Position numbers and translations under genes: made by a program. Below the pieces are notes generated by a model, which saw nothing but the letters and a program-made list of their open reading frames with translations, did no database searches and was not told where the DNA came from. A stretch of 64,000 nucleotides of DNA, taken from positions 2,356,001 to 2,420,000 of the forward strand of contig NZ_CP107006.1 in NCBI RefSeq assembly GCF_022867795.2, given 5' to 3'. Numbering within the stretch: position 1 is the stretch's first letter; each line of letters starts with the position of its first letter. The DNA comes from Chitinophaga horti (GTDB lineage: Bacteria; Bacteroidota; Bacteroidia; Chitinophagales; Chitinophagaceae). Below, in pieces: positions 1 to 8,648 of the stretch.

Positions 1-1
1 A

Positions 2-1573
2 GTGCAGAGCTATGGCGAAGCGATTGCTGCCGGCCACTTCAAGACCAAAGTAGCCAACGAATGGAAACGGATGGAAGCCATGGACGTAAGCGATGTTTAC
101 TACGAGCGTTTTCACGCCAATGGTCGCGATGCAGACAGCGCCACGGAGTTCCGCCCCGGGCAAAAGGTGCGGGTGCGGGTGATCAATGGCAGCTCGTCAA
201 CCTACTTCTGGTTAACGTACGCTGGCGGCAAGATTAACGTGATCGCCAACGATGGTATGGATGTAGTGCCCGTTCCGGTGGACCGCCTGATCATTGCCAC
301 TGCAGAAACGTACGACCTGGAACTTACGCTACCGGCCGATAGCGCTGCCGTTGAACTGCTGGCCACCGCAGAAGACCGTACCCGCAGCACTTCCCTGTGG
401 CTGGGAAAAGGCGTTCGTCAAGCCGCGCAAACACTTCCCCCTCTAAAATATTTTGAGGGTATGAAGATGATGAACAGCATGATGAAAATGAACGGCCACC
501 TGGACGATATGGGCATGAAAATGAGCCTTCAGCAAATGGACATGAACGCCGTGATGTACCGGGAGCCGCTGGCGGACATCAAAACGCTGAATTACGCCAT
601 GTTACGCTCACCCGTGAAAACGACGCTGCCCGATGCGCCGGTGAAGGAGCTGAAGTTTACGCTGACGGGCAACATGAACCGCTATGTGTGGAGTATCGAC
701 AATCGTACGGTGTCCGAGTCGGATAAGATCATCATTAAAAAAGGAGAAAACGTACGCCTCATCCTGTACAACAACTCCATGATGCGCCACCCGATGCACC
801 TGCACGGGCACTTCTTCCGGGTACTGAACGGCCAGGGCGACTATGCACCACTCAAAAACACCCTGGACATTATGCCCATGGAAACCGACACCCTGGAGTT
901 CGCCGCCACGGACAGCGGTGACTGGTACTTTCATTGTCACATCCTCTATCATATGATGTCGGGGATGGGGCGCATCTTTCAGTATGAAGATTCGCCGGAG
1001 AATCCCGCCCAGCAAATGAAAAAGGTGTATGCAGACGATCGTATGTTCCATTTTATGGCGCAAAACGACTTCGCCACTAACGGTAACGATGGTGAGGCGG
1101 TGCTGCAGAATACCCGCTGGAGTTTTCAGGCAGAATGGCGGCTCGGCTATCGTGATATGCACGGCTACGAGGTGGAAACCCATTTCGGGCGATACATGGG
1201 GCAAATGCAACGGTTGTTGCCCTATGTCGGCATCGACTGGCGGTACCGGAAGATGGAGCCGGGCGAAAAGGAAAAGAACCTGTTTGGCCAGGTGAGTACC
1301 AAAAATGAACGACGCGCGCTCTGTGCCGGCTTGCAATATACCTTGCCTATGCTCGCCGTACTGGATGCGCGCATCGATACAGATGGCAAAGCGCGCGTTT
1401 CACTGATGCGGGAAGACATCCGCGTGACTTCGCGGCTGCGCCTGGGTTTTATGGTGAATACCGATAAGGAATACATGGCCGGGCTGCGATACGTGCTCAC
1501 GCCGTTCATGGGCGTTTCGGCGCATTATGACAGCGACATGGGATTGGGGGCCGGCATCACTTTAAACTATTAG
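2..1573 (+). CDS. Multicopper oxidase (CopA-like), 5'-truncated, with barrel-like C-terminal tail
   Basis: The reading frame is open from the window edge, so the N-terminus lies outside. The visible 523 residues contain a cupredoxin-type domain with the copper motifs HPMHLHGH (about 263-270) and HCHILYHMMSGM (about 311-322). These hold the type 1 and type 2/3 copper ligands of multicopper oxidases. A methionine-rich stretch (about 154-184) resembles the copper-binding Met clusters of CopA/CueO proteins, so a role in periplasmic copper oxidation and resistance is likely. From about residue 345 the protein continues for some 175 residues with alternating hydrophobic and polar strands and ends in an aromatic residue. 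That part looks like a CopB-type outer-membrane barrel fused to the oxidase. The oxidase family is certain; the barrel reading is inference. Confidence 0.9.
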   Translation: MQSYGEAIAAGHFKTKVANEWKRMEAMDVSDVYYERFHANGRDADSATEFRPGQKVRVRVINGSSSTYFWLTYAGGKINVIANDGMDVVPVPVDRLIIATAETYDLELTLPADSAAVELLATAEDRTRSTSLWLGKGVRQAAQTLPPLKYFEGMKMMNSMMKMNGHLDDMGMKMSLQQMDMNAVMYREPLADIKTLNYAMLRSPVKTTLPDAPVKELKFTLTGNMNRYVWSIDNRTVSESDKIIIKKGENVRLILYNNSMMRHPMHLHGHFFRVLNGQGDYAPLKNTLDIMPMETDTLEFAATDSGDWYFHCHILYHMMSGMGRIFQYEDSPENPAQQMKKVYADDRMFHFMAQNDFATNGNDGEAVLQNTRWSFQAEWRLGYRDMHGYEVETHFGRYMGQMQRLLPYVGIDWRYRKMEPGEKEKNLFGQVSTKNERRALCAGLQYTLPMLAVLDARIDTDGKARVSLMREDIRVTSRLRLGFMVNTDKEYMAGLRYVLTPFMGVSAHYDSDMGLGAGITLNY

Positions 1574-1692
1574 TAGCAATACCGCCTGCAGCCTGCGCGC
1601 TGCGGGCGGTTATTAAAGTCTGGCAAGACTGTTGCAGCGTTTCTTCGAAAACCAAAGCAATTCTTATGATGATCCAGGCAAAAAAATTTCTG

Positions 1693-1905
1693 ATGACAGA
1701 CCCAGTTAAAGGCCCTGAAATTAAGCCACCGTCCGAACCCGGCACCCATCCCGGGGCAAGGCCTGAAAATCCAGGCACTACGCAGGAACCGCCTATCCGT
1801 GAACCGGAGCCTGCGCATATTCCACAACCTGTTCCGCCGCAAATCCCCGATCTGCCGCAGCGGCCCGAAATACAGCCGCCCGTACCAGGAGCACCACAGC
1901 GATAG
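1693..1905 (+). CDS. Small proline-rich hypothetical protein
   Basis: This short frame encodes about 70 residues, of which about 23 are proline, interspersed with Glu, Gln, Ile and Val (PEIKPP, EPEPAH, PEIQPP types of units). No domain or membrane segment is visible and no function is recognised. The start at 1693 gives a protein beginning MTDPVKGPEIKPP; in-frame ATGs at 1666 and 1669 would add up to nine residues. The strongly biased, repeat-like composition with no stop, in the spacing between two genes on the same strand, argues that it is translated. Low-complexity proline-rich proteins of this kind are often extended periplasmic or surface linkers, but that is only a guess here. Confidence 0.55.
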   Translation: MTDPVKGPEIKPPSEPGTHPGARPENPGTTQEPPIREPEPAHIPQPVPPQIPDLPQRPEIQPPVPGAPQR

Positions 1906-2031
1906 TGAGTTAACTTATTTATAAAGGTAATGGCACATATACCCGTGTGTGCCATTATCATTCATGCCCCTGATCTCCCTCATTTTTCACGACGCACAAC
2001 CACTATAAATTGCCTTAAAACCGAACGACCC

Positions 2032-2409
2032 ATGACTATCTACATCAGTGAAGAGGAAAGGATTTGTAACATTCAGCGCACATTCAACCAGCAGTTCCCA
2101 CACCTGAAGCTGGAGTTTTACACGCAACCGCATGCACACGGCGGGTCGTACTTCGGTGCCTGCTGTCTGCCCCCGGATACGCCTATTGAGGATATTCGCC
2201 TGATGCACACCTTCGGCTGGATCGACATTGGCAGCCTGCGTACCGCAGCGGAAGTGGAGCACGATTTCAACCGGCTGCTCGGCCTCTCTATCCAGATCTA
2301 TCAAAGTAAAGATGGCGACTGGATCGAAACCACGGTGGAAGACGACTGCACCCTCGCGCAACTCAATGCGGAATGTCTCGACGCCGCCCGTAAGGCCTAC
2401 CGACATTAA
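2032..2409 (+). CDS. Hypothetical protein, 126 aa
   Basis: Soluble protein of 126 residues starting MTIYISEEERICNIQ. The frame is open further upstream (to 1930), but the start at 2032 gives a better N-terminus, and the upstream residues look like translated leader. It contains two cysteines next to each other (GACC at about residue 44), a WIDIG segment and an acidic C-terminal half with several DW/ED pairs. No signal peptide or membrane segment is seen. I do not recognise the family. It precedes the LLM oxidoreductase gene by 80 bases on the same strand, but nothing ties it to that function. Confidence 0.7.
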   Translation: MTIYISEEERICNIQRTFNQQFPHLKLEFYTQPHAHGGSYFGACCLPPDTPIEDIRLMHTFGWIDIGSLRTAAEVEHDFNRLLGLSIQIYQSKDGDWIETTVEDDCTLAQLNAECLDAARKAYRH

Positions 2410-2489
2410 CGGGCCGCTTTCCTCAAGTATACCGCCTGCATCACTGATAATCCGTCAAACTTCCCGACCTTTGCTTCCTAAATCATAAG

Positions 2490-3524
2490 ATGATGGAACT
2501 GGGTATTAGTACATTCGGGGAAATAAAGGCAGATGGTACGGCAGGTAACGCACACAACGCACATCGCCGGGTACAGGAATTGATTGCAGAAGCAAAACTC
2601 GCTGACCAGGTAGGTCTTGACGTATACGCATTAGGCGAACACCATCGCTCCGATTTCGTGATCTCTTCGCCCGAGGTAGTGCTGGCCGCTATTGCTGCTG
2701 TAACCGAGCGCATTCGCCTGTCCAGCTCAGTAACCGTACTTAGCTCCACCGACCCGGTGCGCACCTTCCAGAACTTTGCCTCACTCGACCTCGTGTCCAA
2801 CGGCCGTGCGGAAATCATGGCGGGACGTGGTTCATTCATCGAATCGTTTCCTTTGTTCGGTTTCGACCTCAAGGACTATGACGACCTGTACGCTGAGCAT
2901 CTCGATCTGCTCATGAAAATCAATCAGCAGGAAATCGTATCCTGGAAAGGAAAGCACCGTGCGCCGATCGATAACCTCGGCGTGTACCCAAGACCGTTAC
3001 AACCGCAGATACCCATCTGGCTTGCAATGGGTGGCACACCGTCGTCCGCAGCGCGCGCCGGTTATCTTAATCTGCCACTTACGCTCGCCATCCTTGGCGG
3101 CGATCCCGCGCAATATGCTCCCCTGTTCAACCTCTATCGCGACACGGCCCGCAAAGCGGGGCATGATGTGGACAAATTGCAACTGGCGGTCAACATGCAT
3201 ATGCATATTGCCGACACGGCGGAACAGGCGGCCGATGAGTTTTGGCCTACTTATGAAAAGATGATGAACAAAATCGGTAAGGAAAGAGGCTGGTCGCGCA
3301 TTACCCGTCCGCAGTTCGAAATGATGCGTGCGCCTAACGGCCCCTTGCTTGTAGGCAGTGTGGAAGAGGTGATCGCGAAGATCATCCGTACCCACGGACT
3401 GTTCAAACATACCCGTTACCTGGCACAGATCATTGCCGGCGATATTCCTCATGAGAAGATCCTGCGTTCTATCGAGCTTTTCGGAACGAAAGTTGCACCT
3501 GCGATAAGGCAACAATTACCTTAA
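2490..3524 (+). CDS. LLM class flavin-dependent oxidoreductase (luciferase-like)
   Basis: The 344-residue protein is a bacterial luciferase-like TIM-barrel monooxygenase, a family that uses reduced FMN or F420. Family features visible are the N-terminal LGISTFGE strand, the ALGEHHRSDF segment (about 45-56), the SSVTVLSSTDPVRTFQ stretch that lines the flavin pocket, and the MAGRGSFIESFPLFG loop. The length is normal for the family. The substrate cannot be read from sequence. The next gene, encoding an SRPBCC protein, starts only three bases after the stop codon, so the two are almost certainly co-transcribed and may act on the same hydrophobic substrate. Confidence 0.9.
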   Translation: MMELGISTFGEIKADGTAGNAHNAHRRVQELIAEAKLADQVGLDVYALGEHHRSDFVISSPEVVLAAIAAVTERIRLSSSVTVLSSTDPVRTFQNFASLDLVSNGRAEIMAGRGSFIESFPLFGFDLKDYDDLYAEHLDLLMKINQQEIVSWKGKHRAPIDNLGVYPRPLQPQIPIWLAMGGTPSSAARAGYLNLPLTLAILGGDPAQYAPLFNLYRDTARKAGHDVDKLQLAVNMHMHIADTAEQAADEFWPTYEKMMNKIGKERGWSRITRPQFEMMRAPNGPLLVGSVEEVIAKIIRTHGLFKHTRYLAQIIAGDIPHEKILRSIELFGTKVAPAIRQQLP

Positions 3525-3527
3525 GCT

Positions 3528-3926
3528 ATGGCAAACGATGCAATTCATGTAAGTATTGGTATTCAACGAAATGTAAACGACGTTTACGACTTTCTTTCCG
3601 TTCCGCAGAACTTCCCGAAATGGGCGCCCGGCTTTTGCCTGTCCATCGAAGAAGTGAGTACGGACAACACCTGGAAGATCCAGACCACTAACGGCGAAGC
3701 GCATGTAACCTTCGTGGAGAGAAATAAGTTAGGCGTGGTAGATCATTTCGTGACCGTTAACGGCGGCACCATATATGTACCCCTCCGTGTAGTCGCTAAT
3801 CAGGCGGGCAGCGTAGTAATCTTTACCATTTTGCCCCAGCCCGGTGTATCCGAAGCGGATATTGAGAACGACCGTGCCGCGGTGGAAAAAGACCTGCAGC
3901 AACTCAAATCACTGCTGGAAAAATAA
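3528..3926 (+). CDS. SRPBCC (START/Bet v1-like) family protein
   Basis: A 132-residue protein with the START/Bet v1-like pattern: an N-terminal strand (IHVSIGIQRNVNDVYDFLS) followed by a PQNFPKWAPGF segment, which matches the typical 'v..vl.d...wp.W.p' start of polyketide cyclase/SRPBCC domains. Then come several beta strands and a C-terminal helix (DRAAVEKDLQQLKSLLEK). Such domains bind hydrophobic ligands. Coupling with the upstream flavin monooxygenase (three-base gap) suggests ligand handling for that enzyme, but this is inferred from position only. No catalytic residues can be named. Confidence 0.8.
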   Translation: MANDAIHVSIGIQRNVNDVYDFLSVPQNFPKWAPGFCLSIEEVSTDNTWKIQTTNGEAHVTFVERNKLGVVDHFVTVNGGTIYVPLRVVANQAGSVVIFTILPQPGVSEADIENDRAAVEKDLQQLKSLLEK

Positions 3927-3968
3927 ACCCTGTTTGCTATCTTTCGCCCGTAAAGAAAGTAAACCCAC

Positions 3969-4856
3969 ATGAAGAAATTATACCTGCTGCCCCTGCTGGC
4001 CGCTATGGCCAGCCAGGGGTGTCAGCAAACCGCTACCACCACTGCTGCGAAAGACACCACCATCGTTACCCGACCCGATTCCGCCGGCAGGCAGGAGTTT
4101 CCCTTACCACCCACTACCGAAGAAATGGTACGCAGGCTCCGCGCAGAAACGGATTCCATCCGAAACTTATTAAAATCCAGCACACCTGAACAGGCCGCCG
4201 GTATATACACCCGCTTCAGCGATGATGTGTATGAAAGACTGATCAACGTGATCCAAACGAATGAAAGCAGGTGGATCGAGGATTATATCAACTTTTTTAA
4301 CGAAGAAAGCGATATCCCGCACCCGGATAAAGCTACACAGAAACGAATCGATCTGCTGGCTACGGCAGGCATTGAACCGAACTATATCGGGGAAGGCTAT
4401 ACGGAGTTACGCCTCAAGCCTGACTTCTACCAGCAATTATTCGGGCCTTACCTGCCCGCGGATTACAAGGCTTACATCGACCTCTCCGCCCGGCACGACT
4501 CTACCCTGTTCGATGCCGATGCCGGCGTAATAGTGCCATGGTCCGAAGTGGCGCGACGTACCGAGGAATGGGAGCGTTACCTGGCTGCCTATGATACATC
4601 GCCGCTTCGCCAGGCGGCCGGCGATCTGTATACCTACTATATGCGTGTCTTTCTCATGGGCGAGGACAATACGCCCACCGTCGACAACAACACTTTCATG
4701 CCCGATGTGCGCGAAGCCATGGTGGCTTACGTGGAACGCAATCCAAACTCGCAGGGCGGTAAACTGGTAGCTGCTTTCCTGGAAAAAGCAGGCCACAAGC
4801 CAGACCGGCTGGAACTGGAAAAGTGGGTGGGGGATCATTTGAGTGTTTCGAAGTAA
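3969..4856 (+). CDS. Hypothetical lipoprotein, 295 aa
   Basis: The N-terminus is a lipoprotein signal peptide (MKKLYLLPLLAAMASQGC, predicted lipidated Cys at 18) followed by a Thr/Ala-rich linker. The mature part is mostly helical and hydrophilic, with a PPTTEEMVRRLRAETDSIRNLL segment and many acidic residues, and has no catalytic motif I recognise. It begins 42 bases after the SRPBCC gene on the same strand. The protein is probably anchored in the outer membrane or inner leaflet of the envelope. Function unknown. Confidence 0.8.
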   Translation: MKKLYLLPLLAAMASQGCQQTATTTAAKDTTIVTRPDSAGRQEFPLPPTTEEMVRRLRAETDSIRNLLKSSTPEQAAGIYTRFSDDVYERLINVIQTNESRWIEDYINFFNEESDIPHPDKATQKRIDLLATAGIEPNYIGEGYTELRLKPDFYQQLFGPYLPADYKAYIDLSARHDSTLFDADAGVIVPWSEVARRTEEWERYLAAYDTSPLRQAAGDLYTYYMRVFLMGEDNTPTVDNNTFMPDVREAMVAYVERNPNSQGGKLVAAFLEKAGHKPDRLELEKWVGDHLSVSK

Positions 4857-5014
4857 TGTAGGCTGCCGGATTCGTCATGGCAATGAAGTGAAGCCATCCT
4901 CGTGCATTGTCTTCGCTATAGTGGTTGTCAGCAGCTTTCCTGGCGGCCAGACCGAGCCCGAAGTTGCCTTTACTTCGTTCGTCATGATGGGTATCTGAAG
5001 CGCCTGGCTGCTAT

Positions 5015-5425
5015 CTACTTCCCCTGCTCCGTGCGCGCAAACTTCGAGTAGCACCCCTCCACACACATCACAGTTAGCGGTGTTAGCGTCAGCGTATCGT
5101 TGATGATGATATAACCGTACTTAAAGCTTTTGCCGGTAAAAGAGTTGCGCAACGTAACAGTGAGGCTGTCGCTGCTGTACCGGTTAAATTCGTTCATTGC
5201 ATCGTTCGAAACGAACATGCCGTTGCTGAAGCCGATCATTTGGGCGTCTTCGGCAGGTATAGGTTTGTGGATCATGGGGCCGCCGATGCTGTAACCAATT
5301 GCCACTTCTTTCCACGCCCCTTCCAGCGAAGCCACGAGTTGCGTCCCGGCCGTCTCCGTATCTTCTTTATCACAGGCGGTGAACGCCAACATGGTCAGGG
5401 TGCAAATAGCGAGCAATTGTTTCAT
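5015..5425 (-). CDS. Small hypothetical lipoprotein
   Basis: Start chosen at 5425 because it yields a short, clean lipoprotein signal (MKQLLAICTLTMLAFTAC, lipid Cys at 18). The longer frame to 5461 would place twelve extra residues in front. The mature part of about 118 residues has a lipocalin-like or META-like feel (EGAWKEVAIGYS, then TVTLRNSFTGKSFKYGYIIINDTLTLTP), typical of small Bacteroidota envelope lipoproteins with a short beta barrel. Two cysteines near the C-terminus (CVEGC) could form a disulfide. Function unknown. Confidence 0.7.
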   Translation of the reverse strand: MKQLLAICTLTMLAFTACDKEDTETAGTQLVASLEGAWKEVAIGYSIGGPMIHKPIPAEDAQMIGFSNGMFVSNDAMNEFNRYSSDSLTVTLRNSFTGKSFKYGYIIINDTLTLTPLTVMCVEGCYSKFARTEQGK

Positions 5426-5483
5426 AAAGGGGAACTTTACTATTAAAACGACCGGGAGCAAAAAAGGTTACAACAGCTGAGTT

Positions 5484-5511
5484 AAAAAAGGCCGCGGTGA
5501 TGTCCGCGGCC
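5484..5511 (-). terminator. Rho-independent terminator
   Basis: Perfect 8-bp stem GGCCGCGG / CCGCGGCC (5490-5497 and 5504-5511) with a six-base loop. On the minus strand it is followed by six U (A run at 5484-5489). It lies directly after the stop of the minus-strand lipoprotein gene at 5519-5908 and separates it from the next lipoprotein gene. Confidence 0.85.
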
Positions 5512-5518
5512 TTCTTCC

Positions 5519-5908
5519 TTATTGGCAGGACTTCGTGAAAGTCACGCTTTGGAATGTTTTGTCTGTGCCAAATTTAGCCAGCGTCTTGTAGCTGCTGGTG
5601 GCACCTGCAGAGAGAGACGTGATCGTCACCGGTGCGGTGGTTTCGTACGTTGCTCCGTCAGTGGTAGTCACGATTAGCTTCAGGTTTACTACCGCCGCGC
5701 CATTAGCGATTGCATAATCTTTGGTAGAAGTGTTTTTTACATCGAAGTCAAGGAATACCTGTTTGCCGTTTTCGTCGATGTCACGGCTAGTTTCGGTCAA
5801 TACGAAGCTGTCGGCGAAGCACTCGGACCTGGGTTTGTCATTGTCTTTACTACATGCGGAAAATGCTACCGCAATGGCGGCCAGCGGAGCGAATAACAGT
5901 CTTTTCAT
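5519..5908 (-). CDS. Small hypothetical lipoprotein
   Basis: Start set at 5908, giving MKRLLFAPLAAIAVAFSAC with the lipid-attachment Cys at 19, followed by a charged SKDNDKPR linker. The mature domain of about 110 residues is rich in Thr/Ser and beta-prone (VFLDFDVKNTSTKDYAIANGAAVVNLKLIVTTTDG), resembling a small Ig-like beta sandwich. Two cysteines (SECFADSF near the start and the penultimate Cys) may pair. The gene is followed by a strong hairpin terminator. Function is not recognised. Confidence 0.75.
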   Translation of the reverse strand: MKRLLFAPLAAIAVAFSACSKDNDKPRSECFADSFVLTETSRDIDENGKQVFLDFDVKNTSTKDYAIANGAAVVNLKLIVTTTDGATYETTAPVTITSLSAGATSSYKTLAKFGTDKTFQSVTFTKSCQ

Positions 5909-6018
5909 GTTAATTGATGCTATGGTTTTAAATAGGTGAATGGGTACAAACGCGAAAACAATCACTTATAACGTTGTCGGCTGCACGGTTTCTGTCAAGC
6001 CCGCTTTTAACAATAACT

Positions 6019-7611
6019 ATGCCGATTTCGTTATCTTTGCACCTTCACCGACAAACACTGTTAGCATTGAGAGCATATCTGAACCTGTTCGATTTTCGTC
6101 AGCCCATCAACTATAAAAATGAAGTGTTGGCCGGCCTTACCGTAGCCATGACCATGATCCCTGAGTCCCTGTCATTCGCCATACTTGCAGGTTTCCCTCC
6201 ATTGACGGGCCTTTACGCTGCCTTCATCATGGGGCTTGTAACAGCGATCTTCGGCGGGCGGCCCGGACTGGTATCGGGTGGTGCGGGTGCTACGGTGGTG
6301 GTGATTATGGCATTGATGCAATCCCACGGATTAGACTACGTATTCGCAGCAGTAGCGCTGGCGGGTATATTCCAGCTATTGGTCGGATTGTTCAGGCTCG
6401 GCAAATTCATCGGCCTGGTACCTCAGCCGGTGATGTATGGTTTTGTAAACGGCCTGGCCGTGATCATCTTTATGTCACAGCTGGAGCAGTTTAAAAGTGC
6501 AGGCAGCTGGATGACCGGCACGCCATTGATGATCATGGGCGGTCTGACTGCCTTAACGATCCTTATCGTTGTACTCTTCCCGCGTATTACCAAGGCTGTT
6601 CCACCTTCGCTGGTGGCAATTATTACGGTGTTCCTGCTGGTATACGTTTTTCATATTGATACGAGAACTGTACGGGACATTGCCGAAGTAAGCGGCGGCT
6701 TCCCTCCTTTTCATATTCCCAACATTCCTTTTACCATTGAAACCCTGCAGATCATACTGCCGTATGGATTGATCATGGCAGGCGTTGGTTTAACCGAAGG
6801 GCTGCTCACCCTCAACCTGGTGGACGAGATCACCGGCACGCGCGGTAATGGTAACCGGGAGGCCCTGGCGCAAGGTGGTGCTAATATCCTTAACGGCTTT
6901 TTCACCGGCATGGGTGGTTGCCCGATGATCGCCCAAACGCTGGTAAATCTCTCAGCGGGCGCGCGAGCCAGGCTGTCGGGCATCGTGGCCGCCTTAACGA
7001 TCCTGCTTATCATCCTGGCAGGCGCCCCGATCATCGAGCGTGTACCGATGGCGGCGCTCACGGGCGTAATGATCATGGTGGCAATCGGTACTTTTGAATG
7101 GAGCAGCTTCCGCATCATTAATAAGATGCCGAGGCAAGACATTTTCGTCGGCATTATTGTGGCACTCATCACGATCGTATTACATAACCTGGCACTCGCC
7201 GTGCTGATCGGCGTTATCATCTCCGCCCTGGTATTTGCCTGGGAGAGCGCGAAGCACATTCGTGTGCATGCTTACTGGAATGACCACGGAAGTAAGTACT
7301 ACGAAATCAACGGCCCCTTGTTTTTTGGCTCCGTCACTACCTTTCATGAACAATTTGATGTTAACGGCGACCCGGAGGAAGTAGTGATCGACTTCAGGAA
7401 CAGCCGCGTGGCTGACATGTCGGGCATAGATGCGCTCAATAAACTCACTGACAAATATGCAAAAGCCGGTAAAAAGCTACACCTGAAACACCTGAGCCCG
7501 GACTGTATCGCACTGCTGAAAAATGCGGGCAGCGAGATTGATGTGAACATCGTGGAAGATCCTTCATACCATGTAGCGATAGAAGGAAAAACAAATAAAG
7601 CAGGTAACTAA
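6019..7611 (+). CDS. SulP family inorganic anion transporter with STAS domain
   Basis: A 530-residue SLC26/SulP-type membrane transporter. The signature region LAGLTVAMTMIPESLSFAILAGFPPLTGLYAAFIMG is present at about residues 38-73, followed by about ten further hydrophobic helices. A C-terminal cytoplasmic STAS domain starts at about residue 430 (FFGSVTTFHEQF, VVIDFRNSRVADMSGIDALNKL). The family imports sulfate, bicarbonate or dicarboxylates; the substrate here is not evident. The ATG at 6019 is preferred over an upstream in-frame ATG at 5974 because family members begin shortly before the 'NLFDFRQPINYKNE' segment. The gene is divergent from the lipoprotein gene at 5908. Confidence 0.92.
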   Translation: MPISLSLHLHRQTLLALRAYLNLFDFRQPINYKNEVLAGLTVAMTMIPESLSFAILAGFPPLTGLYAAFIMGLVTAIFGGRPGLVSGGAGATVVVIMALMQSHGLDYVFAAVALAGIFQLLVGLFRLGKFIGLVPQPVMYGFVNGLAVIIFMSQLEQFKSAGSWMTGTPLMIMGGLTALTILIVVLFPRITKAVPPSLVAIITVFLLVYVFHIDTRTVRDIAEVSGGFPPFHIPNIPFTIETLQIILPYGLIMAGVGLTEGLLTLNLVDEITGTRGNGNREALAQGGANILNGFFTGMGGCPMIAQTLVNLSAGARARLSGIVAALTILLIILAGAPIIERVPMAALTGVMIMVAIGTFEWSSFRIINKMPRQDIFVGIIVALITIVLHNLALAVLIGVIISALVFAWESAKHIRVHAYWNDHGSKYYEINGPLFFGSVTTFHEQFDVNGDPEEVVIDFRNSRVADMSGIDALNKLTDKYAKAGKKLHLKHLSPDCIALLKNAGSEIDVNIVEDPSYHVAIEGKTNKAGN

Positions 7612-7844
7612 AGAGGAACCCGCAACTTTTTCCAAAATCTAAATGCTTGCGAGTCCAGCAGAACTCACACCGTCAGAATTTAAAGTGTGATTACACTTCG
7701 CGTCTTTTTGATAGTCATGGCTTTGAAAATGCGCCTTCGCGTCAGCCTCTTACTATCAAGTGTGTCGTATTGTCCTATCGGGTGAGCCCAGATCAAAAAA
7801 AATATTTCGGGCATTATTCTTGAACCGCATATGGAAAATGAATT

Positions 7845-8141
7845 ATGGGCAACTTTTCCGAAGTAATACATAGCGACAAGCCGGTACTGGTCGATTTCTT
7901 CGCAACCTGGTGCGGCCCCTGTAAGGCCATGTCGCCGATCCTGGAGTCGCTGAAGCAGCAGGTGGGCGACGATGCCACGATCATTAAGATAGACGTGGAT
8001 AAAAATCCCGCCGTTGCACAGGCTTACCAGGTACAGGGGGTGCCTACCCTCATTCTTTTCAAACAGGGACGTGTGCTTTGGCGGCAGTCGGGTGTTATGC
8101 AGGCGCACCAGCTAGAACAGGTGATACGGCAACATGCTTAG
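7845..8141 (+). CDS. Thioredoxin
   Basis: A 98-residue thioredoxin with the canonical active site WCGPC (Cys23 and Cys26), the preceding VLVDFFAT strand, and the cis-proline turn GVPT at about 65-68. Length and fold elements are those of a complete cytoplasmic thioredoxin, so it should act as a general disulfide reductase with thioredoxin reductase. The start is fixed: an in-frame TGA lies two codons upstream of the ATG at 7845. A strong terminator follows within 30 bases, so it is probably a single-gene transcript or the end of the SulP transcript. Confidence 0.93.
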   Translation: MGNFSEVIHSDKPVLVDFFATWCGPCKAMSPILESLKQQVGDDATIIKIDVDKNPAVAQAYQVQGVPTLILFKQGRVLWRQSGVMQAHQLEQVIRQHA

Positions 8142-8165
8142 GCAGATATGTAAATTTACAATAGA

Positions 8166-8199
8166 GGGCAATCCGGATGGATTGCCCTTGCTCTTTTTT
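8166..8199 (+). terminator. Rho-independent terminator
   Basis: Nine-base-pair stem GGGCAATCC / GGATTGCCC (8166-8174 and 8179-8187) with the loop GGAT, followed after a short gap by a T6 run at 8194-8199. It sits 25 bases after the thioredoxin stop codon. Confidence 0.88.
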
Positions 8200-8648
8200 G
8201 GGGGTAAATGTCTGATGTACCAGCTGTGAACTGAGAAAGATGCCGGAACCATGCGAACATTGGAGAAAGGCCGTATACATTTCTGCCAACTAAATCAAAA
8301 ATGCGGAATGCATTGTACTGCTGTCGTCGGGAACGCTGCAGGCGGAACGAGACCGCCCGCAACATCTTCCAAACGTAATTTTTAACACAAAAACAGCAGG
8401 TGCTTACCGGTCGTAGGTAAGTAAAGATTTTTTGGGGTTACGCTTAAGCATTGGACTGAGACACATGATAATAAAGCCATCTAGCGGGCTTTCGCCCATT
8501 TATAGTTAGTTTCCATTTTACCCGTTTATCAGATCACCCAGGTAACTGGTTGATTGCGAGGGCAAAAATACTGTTTCAATCAACTGCGGTCAACTGCGTT
8601 ATTACGCAGGTAGAAATATTTTTTATAGTTTTATGCAAAACTCAGCGA
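8200..8648. other. Gene-poor stretch between thioredoxin and PAS-LuxR gene
   Basis: About 450 bases without a supported gene. The frame of the downstream regulator is open back to 8550, but that part does not look coding. Small hairpins are visible (for example GGCGG...CCGCC near 8340-8356 and GCGGGC/GCCC near 8478-8491). No riboswitch family, tRNA or clear promoter was recognised. It presumably holds the promoter of the downstream regulator. Confidence 0.4.

Noticed and set aside
608..1336. Long minus-strand open frame antisense to the copper oxidase
   Set aside because: It overlaps the oxidase entirely, has His/Val-biased composition typical of a mirror frame, and has no own start context.
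6032..6039. Perfect TAnnTTTG box
   Set aside because: It lies inside the coding start of the SulP gene (TATCTTTG codons), so chance is more likely than a promoter.
8200..8548. TPP-like riboswitch (CTGAGA segment near 8230)
   Set aside because: Only a short match; the other conserved parts of the TPP element are missing and the downstream gene is not thiamine-related.
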